A stretch of DNA of 64,000 nucleotides, from positions 288,823-352,822 of the forward strand of contig NQMI01000021.1 of assembly GCA_002270565.1 (NCBI GenBank), given 5' to 3'. Made by a program: the position numbers and the translations under genes. Below are positions 11,640 to 22,500 of this stretch, in pieces (position 1 is the first letter of the stretch; each line of letters opens with the position of its first letter). A model generated the notes under the pieces. The model was not told the DNA's origin. It did no database searches and worked only from the letters and a program-made list of their open reading frames with translations. This DNA comes from Stenocarpella maydis (Eukaryota; Ascomycota; Sordariomycetes; Diaporthales; Diaporthaceae).

Positions 11640-13922
11640 ATGGCAGCCCCCCCTCCAGCTCCCTTGAACGTTGACCGTTATGTGGTCATTCATGTCGCCA
11701 CCACCTGCGACGAGCACGGCGTTTACGTAACCAAGGATTCCGCCGAGGTTATTGAGATTGGGTGGATCCTGGTGGACGCGAAGTCACTCGAAGATGTGCG
11801 TGGGCTCTCTCGCTCTGACCCCGAATTGCTGCCCCTACAGCTCAGGGACGTGGTGACCTAGACGGGGCCCTCAAGCTGACGGCCCATCTCTCCCTCCAAC
11901 AGATACATCGCGAAAGTGTCTTGGTCAAGCCTATCAACACGCCAATCACCCCACTGTGCAGTAAGTCCTCCGCGATGCATTGCCCGTACTCGTCCGGTAG
12001 GGCGTGCTAGACCCCCTCTCCCTTCCGCATGCCCTGTGCCGCTCGTGGTCCGCATCAAGCTGACCGATATGCCTTTCCAGCGAGCCTGACAACCCTGACC
12101 TGGGAGCACGTTAGGAATGCCGGGACGTTCAGGGACGCAATTAACCGTTTCGATGCCTTCGCCTCCGAGCATCTCAACTCGCAGAACCTCGACTTCGTCT
12201 TCGTGACACTCGACGCGTGGGACCTTCGGGTCCAGCTCCCCCGAGAAGCCCGCGACAAGGCCGTCGTGCTTCCTCCATACCTCCAGCACTCCCGGACCTT
12301 CGACCTGCGGACCGAATACCAGAGGTGGCAGCAGCACCATCCCGAGTGTCTGGCCTTTGGCCCGTCGTCGCTGGCTAATATCTGTGCGGCTCTCGAGGTC
12401 GAGGCGGTCCAGTCCAGTGCTCCCATCAAGCACAACCTGCCCTTCCATCTCCAGGCTCTCGCCCCTGCCTCGCCCCGCAGGGCCATGGACGAAGCTATCA
12501 CCCTCGCTCGTGTCCTCCGCGGCCTGGTCCGCAAGTCCCAGCCCCCAAGCGAGCACCCAGACGTGCTCACCCGCCCGATGGATGCCCGCGCAGACGTCAG
12601 GGCCTTCCTCTCGGAGCGGAGCAAGGTCCTCCACATGTCGGGCTTGCCCCACGACACGACCCAGTCCGAGCTTGAGAGCTGGTTCACCCAGTTCGGCGGC
12701 CGCCCCATCGCCTTCTGGACCCTTCGCACGCCTGAGCAGCACAAGCCCACGGGCACTGGTTTCGCAGTCTTCTCATCCCATGAGGAAGTAAGTCGATACC
12801 CTCGCATCGTTGGTTTGCCCGTTCCTTCACCTTTGTTTAAATCCAAGTGGACTATCGTGTCGACGTGATATGGTGTCCGACGTGCAGCCTTTCCCCGTAC
12901 CAAGTGCAGTCAGACCTACAAGCATAGACTACGACAGGCGAGACGTGATTTCCAATGCTGACCGTGCTCGTTCACAGGCGGCCGAGAGCTTGTGCATGAA
13001 TGGCCGAGCCCTCAATGAGAAGGCCATCGAGGTCTCCCCATCGTCGAGCCGGGTGCTGGACCGGGCCCAGGAGATATTAACCCCGTTCCCTCCGAGCAAG
13101 AACCGACCTCGACCTGGAGACTGGACCTGCCCTAGTTGTGGATTTTCAAACTTCCAGCGCCGCACGGCATGTTTCCGCTGCTCGTACCCCGCGGTCAGTG
13201 CCGGCCCGACAGGCGACATGGGCTATGGTGGCTACGGCGGAGGTGGCGGCAGTGGCTATGGGCCACCGGCGATGATGGGTCCTCCTCACCACGGTGGTGG
13301 CCACCATCACGGACACATGGGCCATGGTGGCGGCGGCCGTATGGGAGGCAGCGGCGTTGTCCCTTTCCGTGCCGGCGACTGGAAGTGTGGTAACGAGGTC
13401 TGCGGCTACCACAACTTTGCCAAGAACGTCTGCTGCCTGCGTTGCGGCGCCAGCCGCGCAGGCGCTGCCATCGTCGCCGACTCGGGCTACCCTACCCCGA
13501 TGGACACCCCGTCTAGCTACATGAGCCAGGCATCCATGGGTGGCAACCCCGGGCCCGGGCCCTTCGGATCCGGGGGCGGATTCAACTCTGGTGGTGGCTA
13601 CGGGCAGCAGTTTGGCGGCCCACCAAGCACATACGCCCTGCCATCAGGGATCGGTGGCGGCGCAGCACCTTACCCTTCACTTAACACACACTTTGGCCCC
13701 GGCCCCGGTGCGCACTCTGCCGGACCCTTTGACAGCCGCGCTGCCGAGGCTGCCTTTCAGTCGGCACAGAACGGCCCTGCTTCTGCCGGGCCATCCAACT
13801 TCTACTCGGCTGGGGAGAGCGACCCTTTCGCCTTCCTCTCGAGCGGCATCGGCGGCCTCTCTGTCAGCGGCGGGGACCCCCGTCAGAACGGTGGCGGGGC
13901 TCCTAGCAAGTCGCCCGCCTGA
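11640..13922 (+). CDS. Degenerate-exonuclease/RRM/double RanBP2 zinc-finger RNA-binding protein
   Basis: Four exons, 11640-11795, 11903-11960, 12081-12787 and 12978-13922, give 1866 nt and 621 residues. Residues about 10-235 resemble an ERI1-type DEDDh exonuclease domain, with EVIEIGWILVD and SLTTLTWEHV. An RRM follows (about 250-325), then a RanBP2 C4 finger (about 353-380, GDWTCPSCG..C..C). Next come a Gly/His-rich linker, a second C4 finger (about 438-470, GDWKCGNEVC..C..C) and a low-complexity tail. RanBP2 fingers of this type often bind single-stranded RNA, so a post-transcriptional role is likely. The first catalytic motif, normally DxEATC, reads HVATTC here. The C-terminal catalytic His is also not apparent, so the nuclease is probably inactive. 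Relatives are annotated in fungi as 'asparagine-rich protein'. The 190-nt last intron removes a segment that would otherwise interrupt the RRM. Confidence 0.88.
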
Positions 13923-15704
13923 GGTTCTTGCGTGACGCATTCGCACTCGGCCTCAGCGTCATCCTTCTAGATCAACTCAACTGTCGACTTTCACTTGTGA
14001 CTATATATGCGATTACTTTGAGGACATAGAGTAACCGGAAAGGCTCGGCGATCTTCACATACCAAACGTTTGGGCCGGGCCGGCTGGCTTTTGGGAGATC
14101 ACAAACTTTTCACGGGACCGGCGGCATCGGGTGGTGTAGGAGGGCACAGGGTGGACAAAAAGCAATATGTTGCAACGGAAAGACAAAAGTAGCGCGACAC
14201 GGCGGTTGTACATTTTTGCATCCTCGGGGGTGGGGGGTGGTTTTGCCCCAGAACGCATATGTTATTCTGCTGGGAGGGGGTGGGGACGGACTTGAATGTG
14301 TCATACCCCTACTACATTCTGTCACTTGTCGTTTTTCTTCGTTCTTGTTTATTATCGCACTGTCTTTAAGTCCAAACGGTCGCAATCAGTCAAAGGAATG
14401 GAATGGCTTGGTGGTGGATGATTGGTAAAGGAATCTTTGGTGGGCGGCGGTTGGTTGGGGGGGGNNNGGGGGGGGGGGCGGTTCTTAGGCTCGGTGTCGG
14501 TTGTCAGTCACAGGTTGGTTTCCGCATCAGCGTGGAGTGTAAGGGGGGGGGTTCTCATTACTGCCGGCTATGCGAGAGAGAGAGAGAGCAAGAGAAAAGC
14601 AAAAGGGGTTCTCACTCTCCTTCTCCGGAATTGGAGCACAAAAACAGAGACTGTTGTCAACTTTACTGTCGATATCTTCTACCCTTGTCTCTGTTGACCT
14701 TACTCTTCGGATCTTTCCCCTCCCCTGCTCTTTGCCAACCCACCAAATATCCCTTTCCCCCGGCATGTTGCCCGTGGCCATGCGTGTATTGAGAGCACCG
14801 GTATACACCCTGACCTCTACGTGGGCTGTTCTAATGACAAGTTTGTATGGCGGAGTCCGGAGTACAGGAGCTTAAAGGGTCGTCATCATAGGTGCTAGAG
14901 ATGCACATGCCTGGGATAGAGGATCTACAGGTGGGAGGGCAGGAAGGAGTTGGGAAAATTGGGCTGATTTGGTAGAAAATGAAAGGGTGTGTTTGGTGTG
15001 GTTGGTGGGGGTGAAGTTGGCTACATATGTACGCTGGTACAGTTGGTTGCTCTATGGCGATTGATAGATGGGTGGTTGGCGGGCGGCTGGACGGCAGTCG
15101 TGGTTTTCCTGCTTGGCATCTTCGTGGATTATTATTATTTATAAACCACTAGATGCAACCTATGGAGACGAGAGGACGACATTGATAATCATATTTCTTG
15201 ATCTTTCTGCTGTCTCAACAATGTGTCTAAGTCGTCCAACCGCGAGCGTCGTTTGCTGTGTACGCTTTATCATCATTGGCAGGAGAATTTCCGGTGCCTC
15301 AGGAACCTATCTGCGCTTGCATACGTGCTGTCGGCATGGGAGCGAGCAGTGAGTGTGTTGCTGCGGACACCGAGGCTCGGCGGCTTCAGGGCGCATAGCC
15401 CAAGAACAACAGGACGACGACCGCGACGCATCCAACCCCGTTGCTGCCACGTTTCTAATCAACCAGTCCCGTACATGAACAACCCATGTGTTCCGACATC
15501 TTCACCGCGGGTATAGTAGTCTCACTGATAGTGTCAACAAACTCGGGCAGTGAGCGTGAGATAAGAGTATCAATTCTTTCTTGCCCTGATGATTCCAGGG
15601 GGTATGACTACACTCAACCCTCGCTCCGGGAATTGATCCTCAAGGGATGTCTTATACCGCCTCCTGTCGAGATCCAGGAGACTCGTCACCACCATGCCAA
15701 ACAT
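13923..15704. other. Convergent intergenic region
   Basis: 3' flanks of two convergent genes. I see no gene. It includes long G runs around an assembly gap (14465-14467), a GA-dinucleotide tract near 14574-14590 and ordinary T-rich 3' sequence. Confidence 0.5.
14465..14467. other. Assembly gap (three N) in a G homopolymer
   Basis: NNN is embedded in runs of G on both sides, consistent with an unresolved homopolymer. The true length here is unknown. It affects no gene. Confidence 0.98.
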
Positions 15705-18700
15705 TTAGGCCTTCTTCGACGGGAATGCCTCGCCATCACCAGGAGCTGCCTCTGACGGCTTCTCGACATGCTGGCGCTTGGATTCGCGGTTCGCATCAGT
15801 CGCCTCTGGTGGCCGTTTCCGAGGATCCTTATTGTCCTTGCTTGTTGAGCCAGAGCCCTTCTCGGCGGCCTTGCGTGCCTCCCGGTCCTTCCGCTCGTTT
15901 TCGCGCCGCAGCGCCTTGCTCTCGAACTCGTGCCAGTCGCCGTCCACGTGTTGGAGTCTGTCAGGTTGGTCAGCACAATTGTGTCATGCAGGACAGCGCA
16001 TGTCAAGAGGGAATTCGGTTCTACTTACTCCACTGCCTGCCGCGGGGCCGGTGACTCGGTGGTGAAGTAAGAATGCTCTAACACCTGGGCGGCGGTCGGT
16101 CTCTTGAGTGGGTCGTATCGCAGCATCTCGCACATGAGCTTGAACGCGGCGGGCGGTAGCTTGTCTTCGTACTGCTCTGCGAACACGTTTGGCTTCCTCA
16201 CCCCGGGTCTCAGGAGCTCAAACCATGGCATATCTAGCAAGCCTGGCCAATCCGACTTGTGTGGCGTACCGAGGACGGAATAGATCTTGTCCAGCTGGCT
16301 GATCTCCCCACCATCGCCGGGGAAGACAGCACGCCGTGTGAAGATCTCGATCATGACACAGGCGGCACTCCAGATGTCCACAGCAGGACTGTACTGAGTC
16401 TCACCAAGCAGCAGCTCGGGAGAGCGGTACCATATGGTGATGACTCGGTTTGTGTAGTCGAGCTGATGCCGCTTCGCGTAGAAGCGGGCCAGGCCGAAGT
16501 CAGCCAACTTGAGAATGCCGTCGCTGCTGACCAAGATGTTGGCAGCTTTGATGTCTCGGTGCAGGACGCCACGCTGATGCAGGTAGTCGAGGCCCTCAAA
16601 CAGCTGCTTTGACAGATGTTTCCTGTGGGCCGCCTCGAGCTTGAAGGTGGGATGGTTTAGTATACCTGTCAGGTCATGCGACATGTACTCGAACACCATG
16701 TAACACTCGTTCTTCTCGACCATGACCTCGAGCAGTGCAACAATGTTGATGTGTTTTAGAGACTGCAGAAGCTTAATCTCGCGAACAGCGGTCACTGGGA
16801 AGCCATCCCTCTCGCCTTCCATGCGGATTCTCTTCAGAGCAACGAGCTTCTTGGTGTAGACATGAAGCGCCTTAAACACCTTCCCGTAAGTACCGGCACC
16901 GATCACGGATTCGTTGCCGGGCTTCCGGAAGTAGACAGAATCCGAAGCTGCCAGGTGGTCTTCGAGGGCGGGCTTCTCCTTCAGGCGTTTCATCTTCTTC
17001 TTCACCATTCGTACCCGAGGCTCCCGGGGTTCTCGCGGCTTCTGCTGCTCATGGCGCCTCTGTTGCTCCTTGGCCGCCCGGGGCTCAGTTGGCACGTTCC
17101 TCGGCAAATCCCGACCGTCTGCACCATGCTTATGTGGGGTGTCCCGATGATCTCGGCTGCCTTTGATATCTCGGTTGTCACGATGGTCGCGGTGGTCACG
17201 GTGGTCGCGGTTGTCTCGATTGTCCCGATTGTCCCGAGGATCCCTGCTATCTCGAGGGTCGCGACTGTCCCGATCTCGGGGTTCGTGGCGATGAGGCTCC
17301 TTTGGTGGGTCCTTCTTTGTGGGCGCGTTGAATTTCGAGGATATTTCGAACTTCGGGGCTGTAACTGGCGCTTTCGGGGCCGACTTGAGCGCGAAGCTGA
17401 TCTTCTTCTCCGCCGCAGGGCCGGTCGGGGGTGGACGAGTTGAGGGGGCGGGTATTGACTCTTCTTCGTTTCCGTCATCCATGGCAGTGTCCTCCACTTG
17501 GAACTCCTTAGGAGGCCTGAAGGGGTTTTCGTTTTCATGCGTCGGCACGTCGCCGTGGGCCGAGCCTTGGTCACCTACGCTAGAGCCAGCTTGCGGGGTC
17601 GCCCTCCCTGAGCCCGCATCTTCAGGCTGACTCGAGGCAGCTCTGGAGCCGTTGCCACTTGATCCCCAGTGGCCGCTCTTGAACCCACCACGACTGGATC
17701 CTCGACCAGCCCCAGGACCCGCGCTATTCCCTCGATATCCGCCGCCAGATGAGCCTCTATACCCTCCGCGGTACGGACTTTGAGAAAACTGATGGCTTGG
17801 CCCGGTTGGTGTGCCTACAGGAGGCGAGTTGGCCTGGCTGCCTTGGAAATGCGCCGCGGGTGCGGTCGGTGCGTAGCCGTTCGGCGGGAATTGTGGCGGA
17901 TATTGGCTGCACCAGGTGTTAGCGATCCGATGTCGAGAGTGGGAGTACTCCTGACCTACCTCTGCGGTGAATACTGTTGCTGACCGCCCCAATTGCCCCT
18001 GCCCCCGCTATAAGGCGACTGGGCGGGTGGTGTGCCGTGGAAGGAGGAGCTGGGCGTGGCATGGCCGGAAGAGTGTGATCCCTGGTTATAATGACCCCTT
18101 GAGGGATACTGACCACTATATGACCCTCGAAAATTGCCTCGTGCCGACATGTTGACCTCAATACTGTTAGAGCCGGATGCCGGCTCTGAATGCAGCCCCT
18201 TGGGAGGCAAGTGATCAAGCCTTCTCTGCCGTTTGGATGAGAAGGACCCACGTCGGCCTCCTGGCGAGGGAGACCGGGTTGGCCGTCTAGTATAGTCGTC
18301 TCTCTCTCTATCGTACCCCGGGTCCAGTCTGTCCCGAGACAAGTTGTCCGGAATTGATCGCCGGCGTCGGCCGGGTGGGTGCGACTGAGGACCCTCGCGG
18401 CGAGGGGGAGAGGGTGGGAGACGTCGTCCAGTAAATGACGACGGGCTTGGGTCGCGATGTGGAGATGCTCTCTGACCGAGGGGACACAGGTTTGGGTTGT
18501 CCGGAAAATCTCGACCACGAGGTGGAGGAGGCGACCGACCACCGCTAATTGCAGGCGGCGCCTGTGGCACGCCGGAACTCTTCTTGATCAGAAGTCGCTC
18601 CCGACTCGTCAAGGAGCGTTCTCGTCTGGAGGACGGCGCCTCCGGCCGGGTTGAGTAGGGACGAGTCCTGTCTGCGTCTGGTTCCGCGTCGAACCTTCGC

Positions 18701-19557
18701 GGGCCGTGCTCGTGACGAGAGCGCCTCGGATAGGGAGCACTGGACTGAGGACTACGACTTCTCCGTCGCTCAGTCGGCAGCGGTGATCGTGGTCGTAATG
18801 GCTGGCGTGCGAGGTCGTCGGTGTGAGGATCCCTGGGTTGGTGAGGGGGCGGCTGGCGTGTGCCGGTGGGATGTGCAGCCTCGCGACCCCAAGAGGTGCC
18901 TCGAGGCCCTTGGTGCTTGTGTCGAGGGAACAAGTCACCCGGGCGACGGGCTGCGTCTCTGCTATGATCTCTAGATCTGTGACGGTACGGATGAGACGAT
19001 TTGGGATGCCCAAGGGGGCTGCGGGAGCGCTGGCGAGGTCTGGTATTGCGGTAGCTTCGGTCGTGGGCTGTTGGAGGCGGGCTGCGTATAATATCTCTGC
19101 CTCTGCGATGAGCGGCTTCTCTCTTGCTCGGGGCTGCAGCAGCGTGTGGGGCAGCGGCACGTAGGGGAGACAAGGGTTGTCGAGGAGGGTTGGCGGGATC
19201 CCTCATGCCACGATCCGACAGTGCTCTCACAGCTTTGTCGTCGCCGAGGTTGCGGCTGTCGTCTGGCATTGCATCATCTTGTCGGGGCCGGTGGCGTGTC
19301 GAGATTGCAAGGTCAGGTCGGAAGGCGGAGGAGGCAGAGGTAGGGGCAGGAAACCGCCTGTGCTTGGAGAAGTACATTTTGGCTTCTCGGTGGCCAAGAG
19401 GACCCAACGCCAGGCGGGAGGGAGCTGGGCCGGGGGGGGTGGGTGACCAGGATTTGCGGGCGTGGGGACCACGCTGAGGCGTGCTCAGGTAGCCGCTAGA
19501 CGCGCTGGGCCACAGACGTGGTGTCAGTGGAATTTTGCCGAACACCTCTCTGCGCAC
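15705..19557 (-). CDS. CTK1: CTD kinase catalytic subunit (Ctk1/CDK12-type)
   Basis: Three exons, 19557-17960, 17906-16029 and 15957-15705, give 3729 nt and 1242 residues. The kinase domain (about 860-1147) has the glycine loop GAGTYGKV, a CDK C-helix motif PVTAVRE, HRDIKAANIL, DFGLARFY, a TIWYRSPELL activation segment and a GDGGEISQLD block. This combination identifies the CDK that phosphorylates the RNA polymerase II C-terminal domain (Ctk1; CDK12/13 in animals). It works with a cyclin in elongation and mRNA processing. Residues 1-530 are rich in Arg, Ser and Pro, like an SR/RS domain. About 600-780 holds a run of RD dipeptides (DSRDPRD, DNRDNRD, DHRDHRD). The start is uncertain: the frame is open from 19557, but an in-frame ATG at 18150 (MSARGNF) would give a protein about 470 residues shorter. 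The splice sites are strong (GTAGGT..GCTAAC..TGCAG and GTAAGT..GCTGACC..ACAG). Confidence 0.9.
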
Positions 19558-22500
19558 AGGCTGGCTCTGCTGGTGGCAGTTGCGCGACCACGGCCTGCTG
19601 CGTGTGGTGTAGATGTCGGCGTCAAGCTCGCAAAAGGTAAAGAGAAGAAGCCTGGCCGATTTCCAAGCTATGGGACCATCGGGGGCCGGAAGGCGTGTGT
19701 TGTTGGTAGACCAGAAACGGTGCCTGGATCAAGGACCGCCAGCGAGCAAGCGTCGCAAGGCTCGAGCCTGGGAAGAGATCCGCTCGACAAAGAGTGCAGT
19801 GCGCTCCCTGGCCAGTCGCGTGGGCGTCGACGTCGACGTCGGCCACCAGCTTGTTCTCCCTCAGCCCCAGGAGCTGCTGTATTGCGAGAGCTATCCCGCC
19901 GGTCGGCTTCGCGTACGCGTTCTGCTGAGGAAGGGAGGGCGGTCGTCGTCGTGTCGAAGCAACAGGCTGGGTTGCAGGCTGGAATGGGCTTCCAAGGCGT
20001 CTAAGGCGTCGCGAAACAGCTGTGGGTGATGGTCGTCAGAGTGGGACGTCGGTATCACTTCTTTTGCTCCCATCAGGCCCGCGTGAGGTGCCGTGCCGTG
20101 CCAGAGTCCGAGGGAGAAGCCCGAGGGCGGTGCGTGGTGCACATGCGCAGGTGTTTCGACCTGGCGTCAGCGACAATTGCATCAACTCTGTTCCCAGGGC
20201 AAACTCCAGTCCAGACTTCCCACCACCCGTCCAGTAGTCGAGGTGCAAGCTCGTCGAGCCTGCCAAGGCCCTTGCTCTGGCTGTGTCAGAGTCCTCCTCG
20301 CGCCGTGACCGTTTCCGCTGCCACCAATACGTGCCCTTCTCCGCGACCAACTGCCGCGAAAGTGACTCGAGTTTCTCTGCCGCCTCACCAGCATATCGCG
20401 CCATCCCACTCAAGCACCACCACCTCGGGAGGGCAGGCTGGGGTGCAACACCAGGCTCGTTGCAGCACCGCCCACAGAGCTCGCTGGAGAGTCAGGACCC
20501 GCCCCTCCCCCCAGGCTGCCCCTGCCCCACCTTGTCTGCTTGAGCCTCCCTCTATCGAGGCCCAGCATTTCAAGTGTCAGGCAGTCAAAAGTATCTACGT
20601 AGGGCTATAGTGGTTTTACGACTGCTCCGGATGTAATCTCCCATCGTCATAGAAGACCAAGCAGGCAACTCAGAGCCCGGCAGGCAATTTAATGCTCGTC
20701 GCGCCGGCAGGACGCGCTCATGTCCAAGCGAAGATGTGACCCTTGATCAAAGCAACGAGGCCTGGAGAACATCAACTCCTGCTAAGCAACCGCACCCAAG
20801 TGCCACGGCAGCTTCCTTCTCACCAAGGCAGCACGGCGAAGCCCTGGGGGGTTCTGCCCTGACGCGGTTTGGCCCCATTTCCAGTAACATGCGTGTTGAG
20901 GCGGTTCAGCCGGAGGTTCAAACCTGGTCGCTTCCTAGTTGGGGCCCTTGATCTGAATCTCCCGGTGGGTATTGACAACGGGTCTGCAGCACAGTAATGA
21001 CGCATCAAGACGTTCGGGCTGTCATCATCTTCTAACAAACCCCATGGCCGGGGCACGCGATAGGCATGTCGACAGATAGCGGAACGGCAAAGGTCCTGTT
21101 GGGCGTCCTGCCCGATGCATACCACTGGTGACCGAGCTGGTCAAGACGGTCTTGGCGTGTTGGGTGGACATGAGGCCGGATGTTTTTGCAGCAGCAGCGG
21201 CTTTCCCCGGCGTTGCCTGAGAGTAAAATGACAGCATGGGCACAGAGGCGACGTCTCGCTGGAAGGCTTCCGCTTCCCGCAAGTTCATGTGCTCTTAAGA
21301 AAGCCCGCCGTAGTTCGGTCCCACGCTCTCGGAGCAGAGTATGGCAAGTACTGGTGTTCCTCCTCTTCAGCGCACTGTCCAAGCCAACTCTGGGGGTTCC
21401 GGGTCAGTCGACCCCGCGTTGGCGATTCGCTTGTTGCGATCCATCGTCGCTGCGAGGGTTTGGGCATCGCAAGATGGGTGGTGACCTAGCGAGACCTTCG
21501 TCTTGTGTCCCACCCAGGCTTCCCATCCTTTACAGAGCATCCATGCTGATACTGACAATATTTCGATTGCAAATTGTCGCCTTGCGTATCTTCCACGAGG
21601 GCCGTATACATGCAACGATGATGAGATGGTGTTGGGCGGTCGGCCGAGGGAGCGGGGACGGCAATGCTGATGAGGCTTTGTTCGGGAGGTTGCAGGAGGG
21701 AAACCCGCTGTCCGAAAGCAGGGCTGCTTCCTGAGGCACTAAGTCGTGTTGAGCCCTGCCCAGAACCCTAACCCTTTCTCCGCACTTCAACCCATTGGCC
21801 AGAGGGGTGGGGCGTCGGGGATTGGGGGGAAGGCAAAGTGTTTTGTGTGCCCTCTTTACCTGCTTCCACTGCTTTGTCCATACAAAGATTGGCAAGTAGC
21901 CCCAATTGGCATGAGCTCTTTTTTGCTCCCAAATTGATTGGTAGATGGTACAAACCATTTCAGGTATTTACTTGATATCTCCTTTTTCTTTACCTTCAAG
22001 TGTCTATTGTATCCATCCATCGCTTTTGTCTATGCCTGGTTACAAACAAAAGCCAGCACATTTGTGTTGCGAGACCAGCACACACACACTTTTGGCTCTA
22101 CAAGATGCGTCTTCACCATTGATCACACGGCTTTTCTCTCGAGTTGTAAACCTGTTGCGAAGTTACAACCCCTCAAAACTACCTTTGCAGTTCAGCTATG
22201 GCGTGAAAGTGGCTGAATTGGCTAGTAATCTATCTCAAACTACCTATAACACTTCATCTATGACCATCTGTTGTGACTCGTAAAAGCTATTGTTCGGGGT
22301 GCCATAGGCATTCATGGTTTGCCAAATGGTCGCTTCGTCTGCCTGGGAGATTGTGAGGTTTGGGCGTACCAGCGCCTCACCCATGAGCACATTAGCAAAA
22401 CGATAAAAGCAGAAACTGTGTCTGCAATAGTGTAAACACATCAGGGCATCATGGTCAGAGTCTTCTATCCAGTAGTCTGACTGGGGATCTAGCTCACGTG

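Noticed and set aside
10567..11667. 366-codon plus-strand ORF
   Set aside because: It lies in a pyrimidine-rich leader and runs into the true start at 11640 in another frame. It is Ser/Pro/Leu-rich by composition only.
20910..20935. B-box-like GGTTCAAACC
   Set aside because: No acceptor, D-arm or anticodon arm could be built around it.
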